From assembly GCA_965217205.1 (NCBI GenBank), contig OZ244254.1, positions 1,860,001-1,924,000 of the forward strand: a stretch of 64,000 bases of DNA, read 5' to 3'. This DNA is from Maricaulis sp947259345. Lineage in GTDB: Bacteria; Pseudomonadota; Alphaproteobacteria; Caulobacterales; Maricaulaceae. Positions 42,355-51,797 of this stretch are shown in pieces; the first letter of the stretch is position 1, and every line of letters starts with the position of its first letter. The notes beneath the pieces were generated by a model that was not told where the DNA came from, did no database searches, and was given only the letters and a program-made list of their open reading frames with translations. A program made the translations under genes and the position numbers.

Positions 42355-43751
42355 GGCCGGATTGACTGCAGCACGTATTGCCCGCCGCGATTGATCTGGA
42401 AGCGAACCGGGCCGCCGCCATGGCCATCCACGATTTCGCGGATCGCGGCGACACTGTCGACACGCGTGAATTCGACTTCCTCGATCACATCACCCGGACG
42501 GACCTTGCCGGCCGCATCGCTGGTCGCATCGACCTCGGTCACCAGCACACCTTCGGCATCGGGATGGACGCGGAAACGCCGGCGCGACGCCGTGTCCAGC
42601 GTCCCGAAAGTCATGCCCATGATTTCATTGCCATTGGCCGGTGTCGGCGCCACGACTTCGGCATTGGCGGTGGCGCCGTCATCATCACCTTCGGAGAGTT
42701 CACCGATGGTGACAGACACGGTCATCGGCCGGTCACGCCGAATGATGTCGAGTTCGACCTCACGGCCGATCTCGGTCTCGGCGACCATACGCGGGAAAGA
42801 CCGGCTGTCGCGCACGCGGCGACCGTCGAACTGCAAAACGAGATCGCCATTGCGCAGCCCGCTTCCGGCAGCCGGACCATCTTCCTCGATGCGCGAGACA
42901 ATCGCGCCATAAGGTGTTGCGAGCTCGAAGCTTTCTGCCATCTCCGGCGTCACACGCAGAACCGATACACCCAGCCAGCCCCGGCGGGTTTCGCCGAACT
43001 CAACCAATTGATTGACCACGATCTCCGCGAGATTGGACGGGATGGACAGGGAGATACCAACACTGGCACCGGTCGGCGACAGGATGAGCGTGTTCACACC
43101 CACAACTTCACCATCCATGTTGAAGAGCGGCCCCCCGGAATTGCCCGTATTGATGGCGACATCGGTCTGGATATAGTCGTCATAGCGTCCGCCGGCCTCA
43201 CGACCGCGTGCCGAAACCACGCCCGCCGTCAGCGTGCCGCCAAGGCCGAAGGGATTGCCGATCGCAATCACCCAATCACCAACACGGGCGCTGTCACTGT
43301 CGGCAAAGGCCACGAAAGGCATGGGTTCATCGACGTCCATGCGCAGCACAGCCAGATCAGTGACGCTGTCGATTCCGACAACTTCGGCGCGGAAAACACG
43401 GCCATCAGGCAGCGCGACCTCGACCTCATCGGCACCGTCAATGACGTGATTATTGGTCACGACCAGACCGGACGGATCGATAATGAAGCCCGAACCGAGC
43501 GAATTGGCGATGCGCGGCGCATTGCCAAAAATGTCGTTGAAGCGCTCGAGTGGCGAGCCTTCGGGGAAATCCGGGAGGCCGTCGCCGCTGTCCAGCCGCT
43601 GGGCAGCGGAAATATTCACGACAGCCGGCGATAGCCGCTCAGCCAGGTCGGCGAAGCCGTCCGGCGCCGGGTGGGCTTGCAATGCGGGCGTCACAGCCAC
43701 GCAAAGTAGAGACGCCAGGAAAGTCGTTAGGACAAGGAAACGCTGCATCAT
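42351..43751 (-). CDS. DegP/DegQ-type periplasmic serine protease (Do family)
   Basis: A 466-residue HtrA-family protease. A signal peptide (MMQRFLVLTTFLASLLCVAV) ends near LQAHPAP. The catalytic triad is readable: His in TNNHVIDG, Asp in VTDLAVLRMD and Ser in NTGNSGGPLFN. Two PDZ domains follow, at about residues 260-350 and 370-460. It degrades or refolds misfolded envelope proteins. The hflK-hflC-degP order is conserved in alphaproteobacteria, although a terminator-like hairpin separates it from hflC. Confidence 0.95.
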   Translation of the reverse strand: MMQRFLVLTTFLASLLCVAVTPALQAHPAPDGFADLAERLSPAVVNISAAQRLDSGDGLPDFPEGSPLERFNDIFGNAPRIANSLGSGFIIDPSGLVVTNNHVIDGADEVEVALPDGRVFRAEVVGIDSVTDLAVLRMDVDEPMPFVAFADSDSARVGDWVIAIGNPFGLGGTLTAGVVSARGREAGGRYDDYIQTDVAINTGNSGGPLFNMDGEVVGVNTLILSPTGASVGISLSIPSNLAEIVVNQLVEFGETRRGWLGVSVLRVTPEMAESFELATPYGAIVSRIEEDGPAAGSGLRNGDLVLQFDGRRVRDSRSFPRMVAETEIGREVELDIIRRDRPMTVSVTIGELSEGDDDGATANAEVVAPTPANGNEIMGMTFGTLDTASRRRFRVHPDAEGVLVTEVDATSDAAGKVRPGDVIEEVEFTRVDSVAAIREIVDGHGGGPVRFQINRGGQYVLQSIRP

Positions 43752-43936
43752 GGTCCGCCGTGCTGGATCGTTAAGTCGGGTCGCTGCCAAAAGCCCAAGC
43801 AAATTCCGGGCAAGTTCAAGCCTGACAAGGTGAATACCGCTTCGCGAGGGTTCACCGCAACCGCAGTGTCGCAATCGTCATGCGCATGACGCTTTCGTCA
43901 CCCGCGGCGATGATTCCTGCCAGGCCCCGGAACGAA

Positions 43937-43971
43937 CAGGGCCCGGCCCGCCTGCGCGGTACCGGGCCCTG
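43937..43971 (-). terminator. Hairpin after hflC
   Basis: A perfect 10-bp inverted repeat (CAGGGCCCGG at 43937-43946 with CCGGGCCCTG at 43962-43971) lies about 28 bases downstream of the hflC stop and 186 bases before the degP-like start, suggesting degP has its own promoter in 43752-43936. Confidence 0.65.
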
Positions 43972-43998
43972 CCCTGCCAGATATCCGTCAGCTCTCGA

Positions 43999-44877
43999 CT
44001 ATTCGCCGGTCTCGCTGCGGAAATAGCGGAAGAATTCCGAGTCCGGCGGAATCACGATCGGCGTGCCTTCCTGGACCGCCTGCTCATAGGCGAGCATGGA
44101 GCGATAGAAGGCGAAGAACTCCATGTCGCGATTATAGGCCTGTGCGTAGATCTGGTTCTGACGCGCATCACCTTCACCGCGCAGGCGCTGGGAGTCCGCG
44201 CGAGCCTGGGCTTCGATGATCGAGGCCTGGCGATCAGCGTCGGCGCGAATCTCGGTCGCGCGCTGCTCACCCTCGGCCCGGATCCGGGCGGCTTCCTGTT
44301 CACGCTCGGAGCGCATGCGCTCGAAGACGTTGTCCGCGATCTGCGACGGCAGGTCGGCTCGCAGGATGCGCACATCGATGACCTCGATGCCAAAGCTTCC
44401 GGTGAGGACCTGAGCCTCAACCGCCGCCTGGACCCGTGTCATCAGTTCGGCACGCTGACCAGAGATCACATCAGAGGACGGGATGGACGCGATCACGCCG
44501 CGCAAACTGTCATCCATGATCTGCTCGAGGCGCACCCGCGCCCCGCGCTCGTCACGGAAGGTCTGGTAGAAGCGCAGCGGATCCGTGATCCGGTAGCGCA
44601 AGAAAGCGTCGACGATCAGACGTTCCTGATCGGAGGCAAGGATTTCCTCGGCATCCAGATCGAGTTCCAGATTCCGCTTGTCGAAAATCAGGACGTCCAT
44701 GATGAAGGGCGGCTTGAAATGCAGCCCGGGATCCGGCTCGGCGGATTCATTGACCGCATCCACCGGCTCGCCGAGACGCAGGATCAGCGCCTGTTCAGTT
44801 TCCGAGACCGTGTAGACACTCTGGAGGCCGACAAAGACGGCGACGACGAGAATGATGATTCCCAGTGTGCGAATCAT
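43999..44877 (-). CDS. hflC: HflC, membrane protease modulator
   Basis: A 292-residue SPFH/band-7 protein with one N-terminal membrane helix (residues 4-20). LILRLGEPVDAVNESAEPDPGLHFKPPFIMDV shows the start of the band-7 domain, split here for readability by the PDPGLHFK motif. The long helix EREQEAARIRAEGEQRATEI forms the coiled coil, ending in the HflC-type FFAFYRSMLAYE. With HflK it forms a cage that regulates FtsH. Its ATG overlaps the hflK stop by four bases. Confidence 0.95.
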   Translation of the reverse strand: MIRTLGIIILVVAVFVGLQSVYTVSETEQALILRLGEPVDAVNESAEPDPGLHFKPPFIMDVLIFDKRNLELDLDAEEILASDQERLIVDAFLRYRITDPLRFYQTFRDERGARVRLEQIMDDSLRGVIASIPSSDVISGQRAELMTRVQAAVEAQVLTGSFGIEVIDVRILRADLPSQIADNVFERMRSEREQEAARIRAEGEQRATEIRADADRQASIIEAQARADSQRLRGEGDARQNQIYAQAYNRDMEFFAFYRSMLAYEQAVQEGTPIVIPPDSEFFRYFRSETGE

Positions 44878-46022
44878 TGGTTGCCTCCTTGGGTACGGAC
44901 CCGGTTCTGACCAAGCTGATCAAGCGGCAGATAGGGCAGCGCACCTGCCTCACCGTCGAGGATGATGAGTTCGGAACTCCCCAGCACACGCTCCATGGTT
45001 TCCAGATACATGCGGCGACGGGTGACATCCGGTGCGCGCGCATACTCCTCATAGATCGCCACGAAACGGTCGGCATTACCCTGGGCTTCGGCGATCACGC
45101 TGTCACGATAGGCTTCAGCCTGTTGGGTCAGTTGAGCTGCAACACCCCGTGCCTCGGGGATAACCCGGTTGGCGTGGGCCGTCGCGTTCAGCTGGGCCCG
45201 CTCGGCTTCCTGCTGGGCAATGTCGACACCACGGAAGGCGTCGATCACGCGCTCTGGCGGTTGCGCGTTCCGCAAGTTGACCTGCAGGATTTCAATCCCG
45301 GCTTCGTACTCGTTCAGTGTTTCCTGCAGAATTTCACGCGTCTGCCGGGAAACTTCAGCGCGGCCTTCGGTAATGATGAATTGCAGGTCGGAGGTGCCGA
45401 CAACTTCACGCATCGCGCTTTCGGCAACATCGGCAACCGTGCCTTCCGGATCGCGGACATTGAAGAGAAAGTCGCGAACGCCTTCCTGGTAACCCAGATC
45501 AACACGCCACTGCACGGCGAAATCGATATCGACGATATTCTCGTCCCGGGTCAGCATCTGACCGGCCGGACCCTGACCGATCGTGATCGAGTTGGTCGTG
45601 GTCACTTCCGGCAGCATCACGGTTTCGATCGGGCTGGGCAGTTTGAAGTGGAAGCCCGGAGTTGTCGTACGGCTGTACTCGCCAAAGCGCAGCACAACAC
45701 CGGCCTGGTTCGGGCCAACCTGATACCAGCCGGAGCCCGGCATGATGAACCAGACACCGACCAGAATGAGCAGGATCAGGCCGAAGCCGAACGCGCCGGC
45801 ACCCTTGCCGCCGCCAGAGCCGCCATCCTTGCCGGAGCCGCCGCCGCCAAACATGCCGCGAATCTTGCGCTGCATGTCGCGGACGACCTCGTCGAGATCG
45901 GGACCGTCCGGTCCGCCACCACCCTGGGGACGCTGTCCCCACGGGTTCTGGCCGTTATTATTGTTTCCGCCGGAGCCCCATGGGCCTCCGCCGCCTCCAC
46001 CCTGATTGTCGTTCCACGGCAT
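44874..46022 (-). CDS. hflK: HflK, membrane protease modulator
   Basis: A 382-residue SPFH protein. The N-terminal 60 residues are Gly/Asn-rich (MPWNDNQGGGGGGPWGSGG), as is usual for HflK. A membrane helix follows at about residues 77-100, then the band-7 domain (QAGVVLRFGEYSRTTTPGFHF) and a long coiled-coil (VIPEARGVAAQLTQQAEAYR). The C-terminus resembles other alphaproteobacterial HflK proteins. ATG 46022 is the family start. It lies 124 bases after folA. Confidence 0.95.
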   Translation of the reverse strand: MPWNDNQGGGGGGPWGSGGNNNNGQNPWGQRPQGGGGPDGPDLDEVVRDMQRKIRGMFGGGGSGKDGGSGGGKGAGAFGFGLILLILVGVWFIMPGSGWYQVGPNQAGVVLRFGEYSRTTTPGFHFKLPSPIETVMLPEVTTTNSITIGQGPAGQMLTRDENIVDIDFAVQWRVDLGYQEGVRDFLFNVRDPEGTVADVAESAMREVVGTSDLQFIITEGRAEVSRQTREILQETLNEYEAGIEILQVNLRNAQPPERVIDAFRGVDIAQQEAERAQLNATAHANRVIPEARGVAAQLTQQAEAYRDSVIAEAQGNADRFVAIYEEYARAPDVTRRRMYLETMERVLGSSELIILDGEAGALPYLPLDQLGQNRVRTQGGNQ

Positions 46023-46146
46023 GTGCTGGATCGATCCTCTCAATTTCCGTTGTGCCTTAAATGAACGTATGCGCGTTGCGGTTCAAGGGTAATCGGACGG
46101 GACGGCGCAGCAGCGCATCCCCCCTTTGCCGCGCGAGCACCCTGTG

Positions 46147-46668
46147 TCAGGCGCGCTCGAGTGTGCGCAGAGCAAAGGCATGGTCATCGCGCTCGCCGGC
46201 CGGATGCGCTTCGCGCGCCACCTCGTGCCACTCGCTTTCGATGATCTCCGGCAGGCGGGCATCACCTGGCGGGCTGGCCTCGACCTCGGTGAGATAGAGC
46301 CGTTCGGCCAAATTCATCATCGCGCCGTAAATCTGCGCACCTCCGATCACACAGACCTCGTCGACACCGTCCTGCCGGGCCTGGTCAAACGCCGCCTTGA
46401 GGGCCTCGCCCGGATCCGGCACCACGCAGGCACCCTCGGCCTGATAGTCAGCCTGGCGCGTAATGACGATATTGAGCCGACCCGGCAGCGGTCGCCGCGG
46501 CAGGCTCTCCCAGGTCTTGCGACCCATGATAATCGGCTTGCCGCTGGTGATCGCCTTGAAGCGCCGGAGGTCAGACGACAGCCGCCAGGGCAGGTCACCG
46601 TCCGCGCCAATGACGCCATTGGCACCGCGCGCCACAACGAAGGCGATCCTGGGAATGATGGTGACCAT
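46147..46668 (-). CDS. folA: Dihydrofolate reductase
   Basis: A 173-residue DHFR. IAFVVARGANGVIGADGDLP and WRLSSDLRRFKAIT form the Met20-like loop and folate site, with the conserved acid (Asp) in LSSDLRRFK. PIIMGRKTWESLPRRPLPGR is the NADPH-binding signature and VCVIGGAQIYGAMM the second one. It regenerates tetrahydrofolate after ThyA action, and sits three bases after the mazG-like gene in the thyA-mazG-folA run. Confidence 0.96.
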   Translation of the reverse strand: MVTIIPRIAFVVARGANGVIGADGDLPWRLSSDLRRFKAITSGKPIIMGRKTWESLPRRPLPGRLNIVITRQADYQAEGACVVPDPGEALKAAFDQARQDGVDEVCVIGGAQIYGAMMNLAERLYLTEVEASPPGDARLPEIIESEWHEVAREAHPAGERDDHAFALRTLERA

Positions 46669-46671
46669 GAC

Positions 46672-47025
46672 TCAGCCCTCCCCTTTGGCGGCCTCGTTTG
46701 GCTCGATAACCGCGCTGTCGCGTTCCAGCCAGTGCAGCCATTTGTCCTGCATGGCCTGATCCATATCGATGCCTTCGGCCTTGGCCATGATCAGCAGCAT
46801 GCCCAGCGCATCGGCCATTTCCAGGGCCAGCTGTTCGCGCGCCGCGTCGTCGGCGGGCCGGCGGGTGCGGCCGGTGGTGGTGAGATAGGCCTGGGTCAAT
46901 TCACCGATCTCCTCCTGGAGTTTCAGAAGCGGCCAGTCGCCCGAGCGATCAATCCCGAAATGTTCGGCATAGATGTCGGAGACCCGGACGATCCTGTCGG
47001 CCAGCGCGTCGAGCGGTCCGGACAT
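46672..47025 (-). CDS. MazG-like nucleotide pyrophosphohydrolase
   Basis: A 117-residue all-helical protein. The MazG fold is shown by KLQEEIGELTQAYL (metal-binding EExxE type motif) and LALEMADALGMLLIMAK (ExxxD). It probably hydrolyses non-canonical or surplus nucleoside triphosphates. Lying between thyA and folA, it fits dUTP/dNTP control, though the exact substrate is inference. ATG 47025 follows GGAGGG; the frame extends further but would overlap thyA. Confidence 0.85.
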   Translation of the reverse strand: MSGPLDALADRIVRVSDIYAEHFGIDRSGDWPLLKLQEEIGELTQAYLTTTGRTRRPADDAAREQLALEMADALGMLLIMAKAEGIDMDQAMQDKWLHWLERDSAVIEPNEAAKGEG

Positions 47026-47044
47026 GGCGCGCCCTCCCTGGCCC

Positions 47045-47902
<858 letters not shown>

Positions 47903-48238
47903 GTCGCTCTCCCGGTGATTCTGCCGCCCGCAGCATGCCAGCGAAGCCATCCGGGTTGAACCAGCGAGCCCAGATCAGCCGGGGATAGTCGCGGCAAGTG
48001 CTTGGTGGCGCTGCGGTGAATTGGGTGCGGGGTGGCGGGTAGCCTGCCTGACGGCAATGCCTCCGCTTTCCCGGGGGCCCATCACTTTGCGGATGGCCTC
48101 ATGGGCCCCGGGTCTTCGCTTGGGGGAGTAGAGAGTGTGACGTGAAACAGGCCATTCACGTGGCGCTTCGGCGCACGCTCAACCATAATTCGATTGCCAA
48201 GAGAAGGCCTTGTCCGGCCAACCCTGCTTCAGACGCCT
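47903..48238. other. 336-base gap upstream of thyA with a GC-rich palindrome
   Basis: No gene is supported here. It contains an imperfect palindrome at 48070-48112 (CCCGGGGGCCCAT paired with ATGGGCCCCGGG, one bulge, 18-base loop), which could terminate the 48239 gene's transcript. A promoter for thyA should lie in the part nearest 47903. Confidence 0.5.
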
Positions 48239-48694
48239 CTACCCGGCATCAGCTTGTCGCTCGAAGCGCCCGGTCAGGCTGTCAGGGAATTCCGGGAGCG
48301 ATGACGGGCGTCGGTCCCGGGCCAGCAGGACAGGCACAACAAAGAGCGCGCAAGCGATCTGGATCAGACCGCCAAATCCGGTCCCGATTTCACCCACATA
48401 ATGACCAAGGGAAAACTCAGGCGCGACAAAGACGGCCATCACGAATGCCAGAGCAAAGACCGTGACGAGGGTCAGGACGGAAACAAAGGCGAAGCTCCAC
48501 AAGATGAGGCGCGCAAGGCCTTTATGGGTCGGCAAGAGGGCCAGTCCGAACGCCAGCGGCGTGAACCAGCTGAAGAGCGCCCCGGCCGGATCCTGCCCGG
48601 TCACGACCTTGGCCCAAACAGGCACGGCCATCACCACCACGAAAATGATCGCGCCCAGCGCGCTGCGCGCCACCCTGCTTCTTGCTTCAGCCAT
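48239..48694 (-). CDS. Hypothetical four-helix membrane protein
   Basis: A 151-residue protein with four predicted membrane helices (about residues 13-30, 43-58, 66-92 and 105-127) and a charged, arginine-rich C-terminus. ATG 48694 follows GAGGTGGC, a good site; the open frame upstream lacks another convincing start. No family is recognised. It stands alone between thyA and the AT-rich gap. Confidence 0.6.
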   Translation of the reverse strand: MAEARSRVARSALGAIIFVVVMAVPVWAKVVTGQDPAGALFSWFTPLAFGLALLPTHKGLARLILWSFAFVSVLTLVTVFALAFVMAVFVAPEFSLGHYVGEIGTGFGGLIQIACALFVVPVLLARDRRPSSLPEFPDSLTGRFERQADAG

Positions 48695-49282
48695 AGCCAC
48701 CTCTGATGGCAGCCTAGCCAAATGCACACTCGGCGTCCATCGCAGATTCGGGACCTCCAATCGTGCGGGCAACCGAAAAAATGGAGAACGGGCGAGTGCG
48801 TCGCTGCCGCGCTCGCTCTACCCTTTCTTCCTTCGCTTAGGCATCGATGCGCCACCTATTCTGCCGACCCGAGGAAGTCCCACGGGAAGTCCCGCATCCG
48901 TCAGACGCACGGTTAAACTAGCCATGCACAACAATTTTAAGTAGCGTTATTTGGAAAGCATTTTAGAGCTGATATCCGGGCTAGCAGTCGCAGAACATTC
49001 CGACGATATCGAGCGAATGATAGGCGGCCAAATTCATGACACCAATGAATACAGAAAATCATTCCAATACATTGATGATTAATACGACAAGCAATAACTC
49101 CATTCAATACAACATCAAATCTCACTATAGAGACTTGGGCTAGCACCAACAAACCACAAAAAATGGATAGAAATTGACCTTGTTTTGCACAGCGCCTGTT
49201 CTGGTATCGGTGATGAGGGTGTGACGTATTTCCTCGAGTTCATTTCCGGGCGGAGATCAGCCAAGAAGGTAGGAAAGAAGCT
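48695..49282. other. 588-base gap with AT-rich tract
   Basis: The part from about 48918 to 49200 is conspicuously AT-rich for this genome (many AAT, ATT and TAC triplets). Short frames here have no coding-like base bias. No dyad, tRNA or mobile-element end was found. It may be horizontally acquired or a decayed gene. It holds the promoter of the DUF6624-like gene. Confidence 0.5.
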
Positions 49283-50257
49283 ATGTCAAATACGCGATTT
49301 CAGAGATTGTCGGCGAGAACCCCAGTCGGCGCTACACAACGAGAGGCATTCGCGAACCTTACGCGTGCGCTGACCTGTTCGTTGGCGTCCATGGGTTTTG
49401 CGGGTTGCACCCATGCTCAGGATATCCGCCCGAATGACGTAGCAGGCGAGGTCGAAGCGCGCGAGGTCATCGGCCAAAGTCTGGCCGGCGCGCTCGCTGA
49501 AGCCGAACAAAGCTCATCGCGCGCCAGTTCAGCCACAGCTTCACACTCTGAAGAATTCCTGATTGACCTTATGACTGGTCCCTGCCGAGCCGAGCGAGGC
49601 GACACTTTCTTCGGGCGCTATGAGGCGGCATTCGGCGAAGTCGACATTTCAACGCTTGAGCCTCTCATTGACGAAATTGTTGGCGTTGACGACCCGTACG
49701 AGGATGTTCCAATGGGGCCATCGCTACAAGACAGGCTGGTGAGGTCAGCGGCGGTCGACACCATGCTTAGCGAGTGGTACGGCCCCCGCATTGAATTGCT
49801 GCTCAACAACCAGTTCGACCTTTCATCGGAAATCGCTGTCGTAGCTCGCGCCCGGTGTATGGCGGGCCTGCGAAGCGCCGATCTCCTGCAGCAATTTCTG
49901 GATCAAGAGGGCTTTCCTAGCCCCGGCCTTCATGGCCCGTCGGTTTGGATCGCCAGTCAACTCGCTTACAAGCATGCGCCTCCAGATAGCCCCGTCGTTG
50001 ACCAATATGCTGATCTTGCTGAGCTTGCCTTTGAAAGCGGCGAAATCACGAGTGCTTCTTACGCATTTCTATTGGACGGATTAGCGCATCATCGCGGCGA
50101 ACCGCTTCCTTTCGGCACCTATATTCGATGCGTGAACGGTGAGCCGGTTGTACAGGGGGAAATCGCCGAGGATGCGGAGGCCCGTCGCGCCGAATTTGGC
50201 TTGTGGCCGCTTCAGCAGCAAATCGATATGTTCAGAAGTCAATGCTCGGCGCATTGA
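49283..50257 (+). CDS. DUF6624-like exported protein
   Basis: A 324-residue protein. AGGAAAGAAG precedes ATG 49283. A leader of about 45 residues with a hydrophobic stretch ending GFAGCTHAQ suggests export, perhaps lipidation at that cysteine. The C-terminal half matches DUF6624: FLDQEGFPSPGLHGPSVWIA, AYKHAPPDSPVVDQYADLAE and then SASYAFLLDGLAHHRGEPLP with FGTYI. The family is of unknown function. Codon choice is more mixed (more A/T in third positions) than in neighbours, so recent acquisition is plausible. Confidence 0.7.
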   Translation: MSNTRFQRLSARTPVGATQREAFANLTRALTCSLASMGFAGCTHAQDIRPNDVAGEVEAREVIGQSLAGALAEAEQSSSRASSATASHSEEFLIDLMTGPCRAERGDTFFGRYEAAFGEVDISTLEPLIDEIVGVDDPYEDVPMGPSLQDRLVRSAAVDTMLSEWYGPRIELLLNNQFDLSSEIAVVARARCMAGLRSADLLQQFLDQEGFPSPGLHGPSVWIASQLAYKHAPPDSPVVDQYADLAELAFESGEITSASYAFLLDGLAHHRGEPLPFGTYIRCVNGEPVVQGEIAEDAEARRAEFGLWPLQQQIDMFRSQCSAH

Positions 50258-50481
50258 CCTTCGTCGGCAACGTTGACGCCCCGGCCGGCATGCACCCATC
50301 TGAAGAAAATGGCGGGCGGATTGATGAACTCTCCCTCGGCATAGTTGCCATCGATATCGAAGCAGAAGCGCTCTGAGAGACCTTCGATCTAGGGGGGAAA
50401 TCATCCCAGGCGCCAGACCCGATAGTGACCGTCGCGTGGATCAAACCTCGAATAGTAAGAGGTCGCCGATCGACAATTCAC
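50239..50481 (-). pseudogene. Decayed gene remnant with two in-frame stops
   Basis: On the minus strand a frame opening at a possible GTG (50481) reads SYYSRFDPRDGHYRVWRLG, then hits TGA and, three codons later, TAG. It continues as EGLSERFCFDIDGNYAEGEF and on to the end VADEGQCAEH before its terminal TGA at 50239. Base bias is strongly coding on both sides of the stops, so this looks like the broken end of a real gene. The product is not recognised. Its terminal codons overlap the end of the DUF6624-like gene. Confidence 0.4.
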
Positions 50482-50500
50482 CGGCCCTCAACAGAAATGC

Positions 50501-50535
50501 AAGGGACATGGTGACTGAACGCCACCATGTCCCTT
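50501..50535 (-). terminator. Perfect hairpin below the VOC remnant
   Basis: A perfect 13-bp inverted repeat, AAGGGACATGGTG (50501-50513) with its complement at 50523-50535 and a 9-base loop, starts 13 bases after the remnant's stop codon on the minus strand. It looks like the surviving terminator of that lost gene. Confidence 0.65.
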
Positions 50536-50548
50536 TACGTCCCGCAGC

Positions 50549-50635
50549 TTAGCCGCCCATATAGGACACATTCAGCTTGTTGCCGTCCGGGTCACGGAAA
50601 TAGCCCGCATAGAAGGTGTCGCCGAAATCTCCGGG
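50549..50635 (-). pseudogene. Truncated VOC/glyoxalase remnant (C-terminal 27-29 codons)
   Basis: The minus strand reads GDTFYAGYFRDPDGNKLNV then SYMGG and stop, almost identical to the end of the intact VOC gene at 51423-51797 (GDTFYAGYFRDPDGNKLNV then FTMGG). Similarity stops abruptly upstream near 50635 and no start remains. The orientation is opposite to the intact copy, so an inverted duplication or loss of a second paralogue is likely. Confidence 0.7.
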
Positions 50636-51422
50636 GACACACACCGTTTTTCACCAATGCCCCTCATCGACCCGCGCCGACAGCGCAACCCTCGCCATTT
50701 TCCGCTTACCGAGACCCCCGCCCCACGATGTGCGGAGAAAAAGCCCACGCGACCGGCCTGTGGACCCTGCCGCCCATCCTGAACGCTTATCCCCCGCCCT
50801 CCGCCCCACACACCGCCATCCTGACGAAAGTCAGGACCCAGTCTCGCAGGCGCGGATTTCCCAATCTTGGCAATAGCTTGCGTCGAAGACTGGGTCCCGG
50901 CCTTCGCCGGGATGACGGTGGGTGGGGCGGAAATTTTCACAAAACTTATCCCCGCCCCTCCATCCCAAGCGATAATGCCCTCGGTTTTCGGGATGGGAGG
51001 CACGGGCCCTGTCACTTGTGCCCGGAAACGAGCGGAGCCTGTCCGCGCCTCGGGGATGACATCCCGATGCTCCGGCAGGGCGTGCGACCGGGTCGCGGGG
51101 CACTAAACGACCGACCCCATCTACCTGGCGCATTGGAATCGGGGTGGAGACAGCCCGGGAAAACTCCGCAAGCGGGATGCCGAGGACACCACGGACACCG
51201 CAGACCAGCCACACGGACACCCCGGTGTCCGCCGGCATCCCGCTTCCTCCCACCTCCGCCGCAATCGCGTGCGGAGCCGGACGCGCATGCCTGCACCCAT
51301 CACCGCCGGCAATCAGCCGCCCGGCTACGCCCCCCGTCCTGTCAGGAGAGTCCCAATCCGGACTCGCCTGGACCCGGTTTTCGTGTAGGGTAAACGCCTC
51401 GGAACATAGAGGGAACACCACA
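50636..51422. other. Gene-free tract of about 790 bases with repeats
   Basis: Apart from the inverted repeat listed at 50813-50920 I see no supported gene. Frames that cross it are full of Pro, Arg and His with no family pattern. The promoter and ribosome-binding site (AGAGGGAA) of the VOC gene lie at the right end. Confidence 0.5.
50813..50920. repeat. Interspersed inverted repeat of the CCGGGACCCAGTC type
   Basis: The left arm (50813-50846) and right arm (50884-50920) are imperfect complements of about 34 bases; the right arm contains ACTGGGTCCCGGCCTTCGCC. The arms flank a 37-base centre. This matches a widespread family of intergenic palindromes in alphaproteobacteria that read as VIPAKAGTQ or HPGEGRDPVF if translated. 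Confidence 0.7.
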
Positions 51423-51797
51423 ATGCTTGGATATGTGACACTGGGAACCAATGACCTGGAAAAGGCCGCCGCCTTCTACGACAAGCTGTGCGCCGAATTC
51501 GGCGTCGGACGGATGATGGGCGACGAGAATTTCATCGCCTGGGGCAAGCCCGGCGGCGGCGCCGGCATCGGCCTGACCAAACCCTTCAATGGCGAGCCGG
51601 CCAGCGTCGGCAATGGCGTCATGGCGGCCTTCCAGGCCGACAGCAAGGAACAGGTCGACAAGGTCTACAAGATGGCCGTCGAAGAGCTCGGCGCCACCTG
51701 TGAAGGCCCCGCCGGCCCGCGCGGCGACACCTTCTACGCGGGCTATTTCCGCGATCCCGACGGCAACAAGCTGAACGTCTTCACGATGGGCGGCTAA
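51423..51797 (+). CDS. VOC/glyoxalase family protein
   Basis: A 124-residue vicinal-oxygen-chelate fold protein: MLGYVTLGTNDLEKAAAFYD opens the first beta-alpha-beta-beta-beta unit and AGYFRDPDGNKLNVF closes the second. The metal-ligand positions are only partly like those of glyoxalase I; the relatives are generally labelled glyoxalase/bleomycin-resistance-like without a known substrate. GAGGGAA precedes the ATG. A truncated second copy of its C-terminus lies inverted at 50549. Confidence 0.88.
   Translation: MLGYVTLGTNDLEKAAAFYDKLCAEFGVGRMMGDENFIAWGKPGGGAGIGLTKPFNGEPASVGNGVMAAFQADSKEQVDKVYKMAVEELGATCEGPAGPRGDTFYAGYFRDPDGNKLNVFTMGG

Noticed and set aside
48937..49152. A 71-codon minus-strand frame in the AT-rich tract
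   Set aside because: No coding-like third-position bias and no ribosome-binding site; better seen as non-coding.
50831..51451. A 206-codon minus-strand frame across the repeat region
   Set aside because: Its translation includes the known repeat-derived phrase HPGEGRDPVF and otherwise lacks any pattern; no ribosome-binding site.
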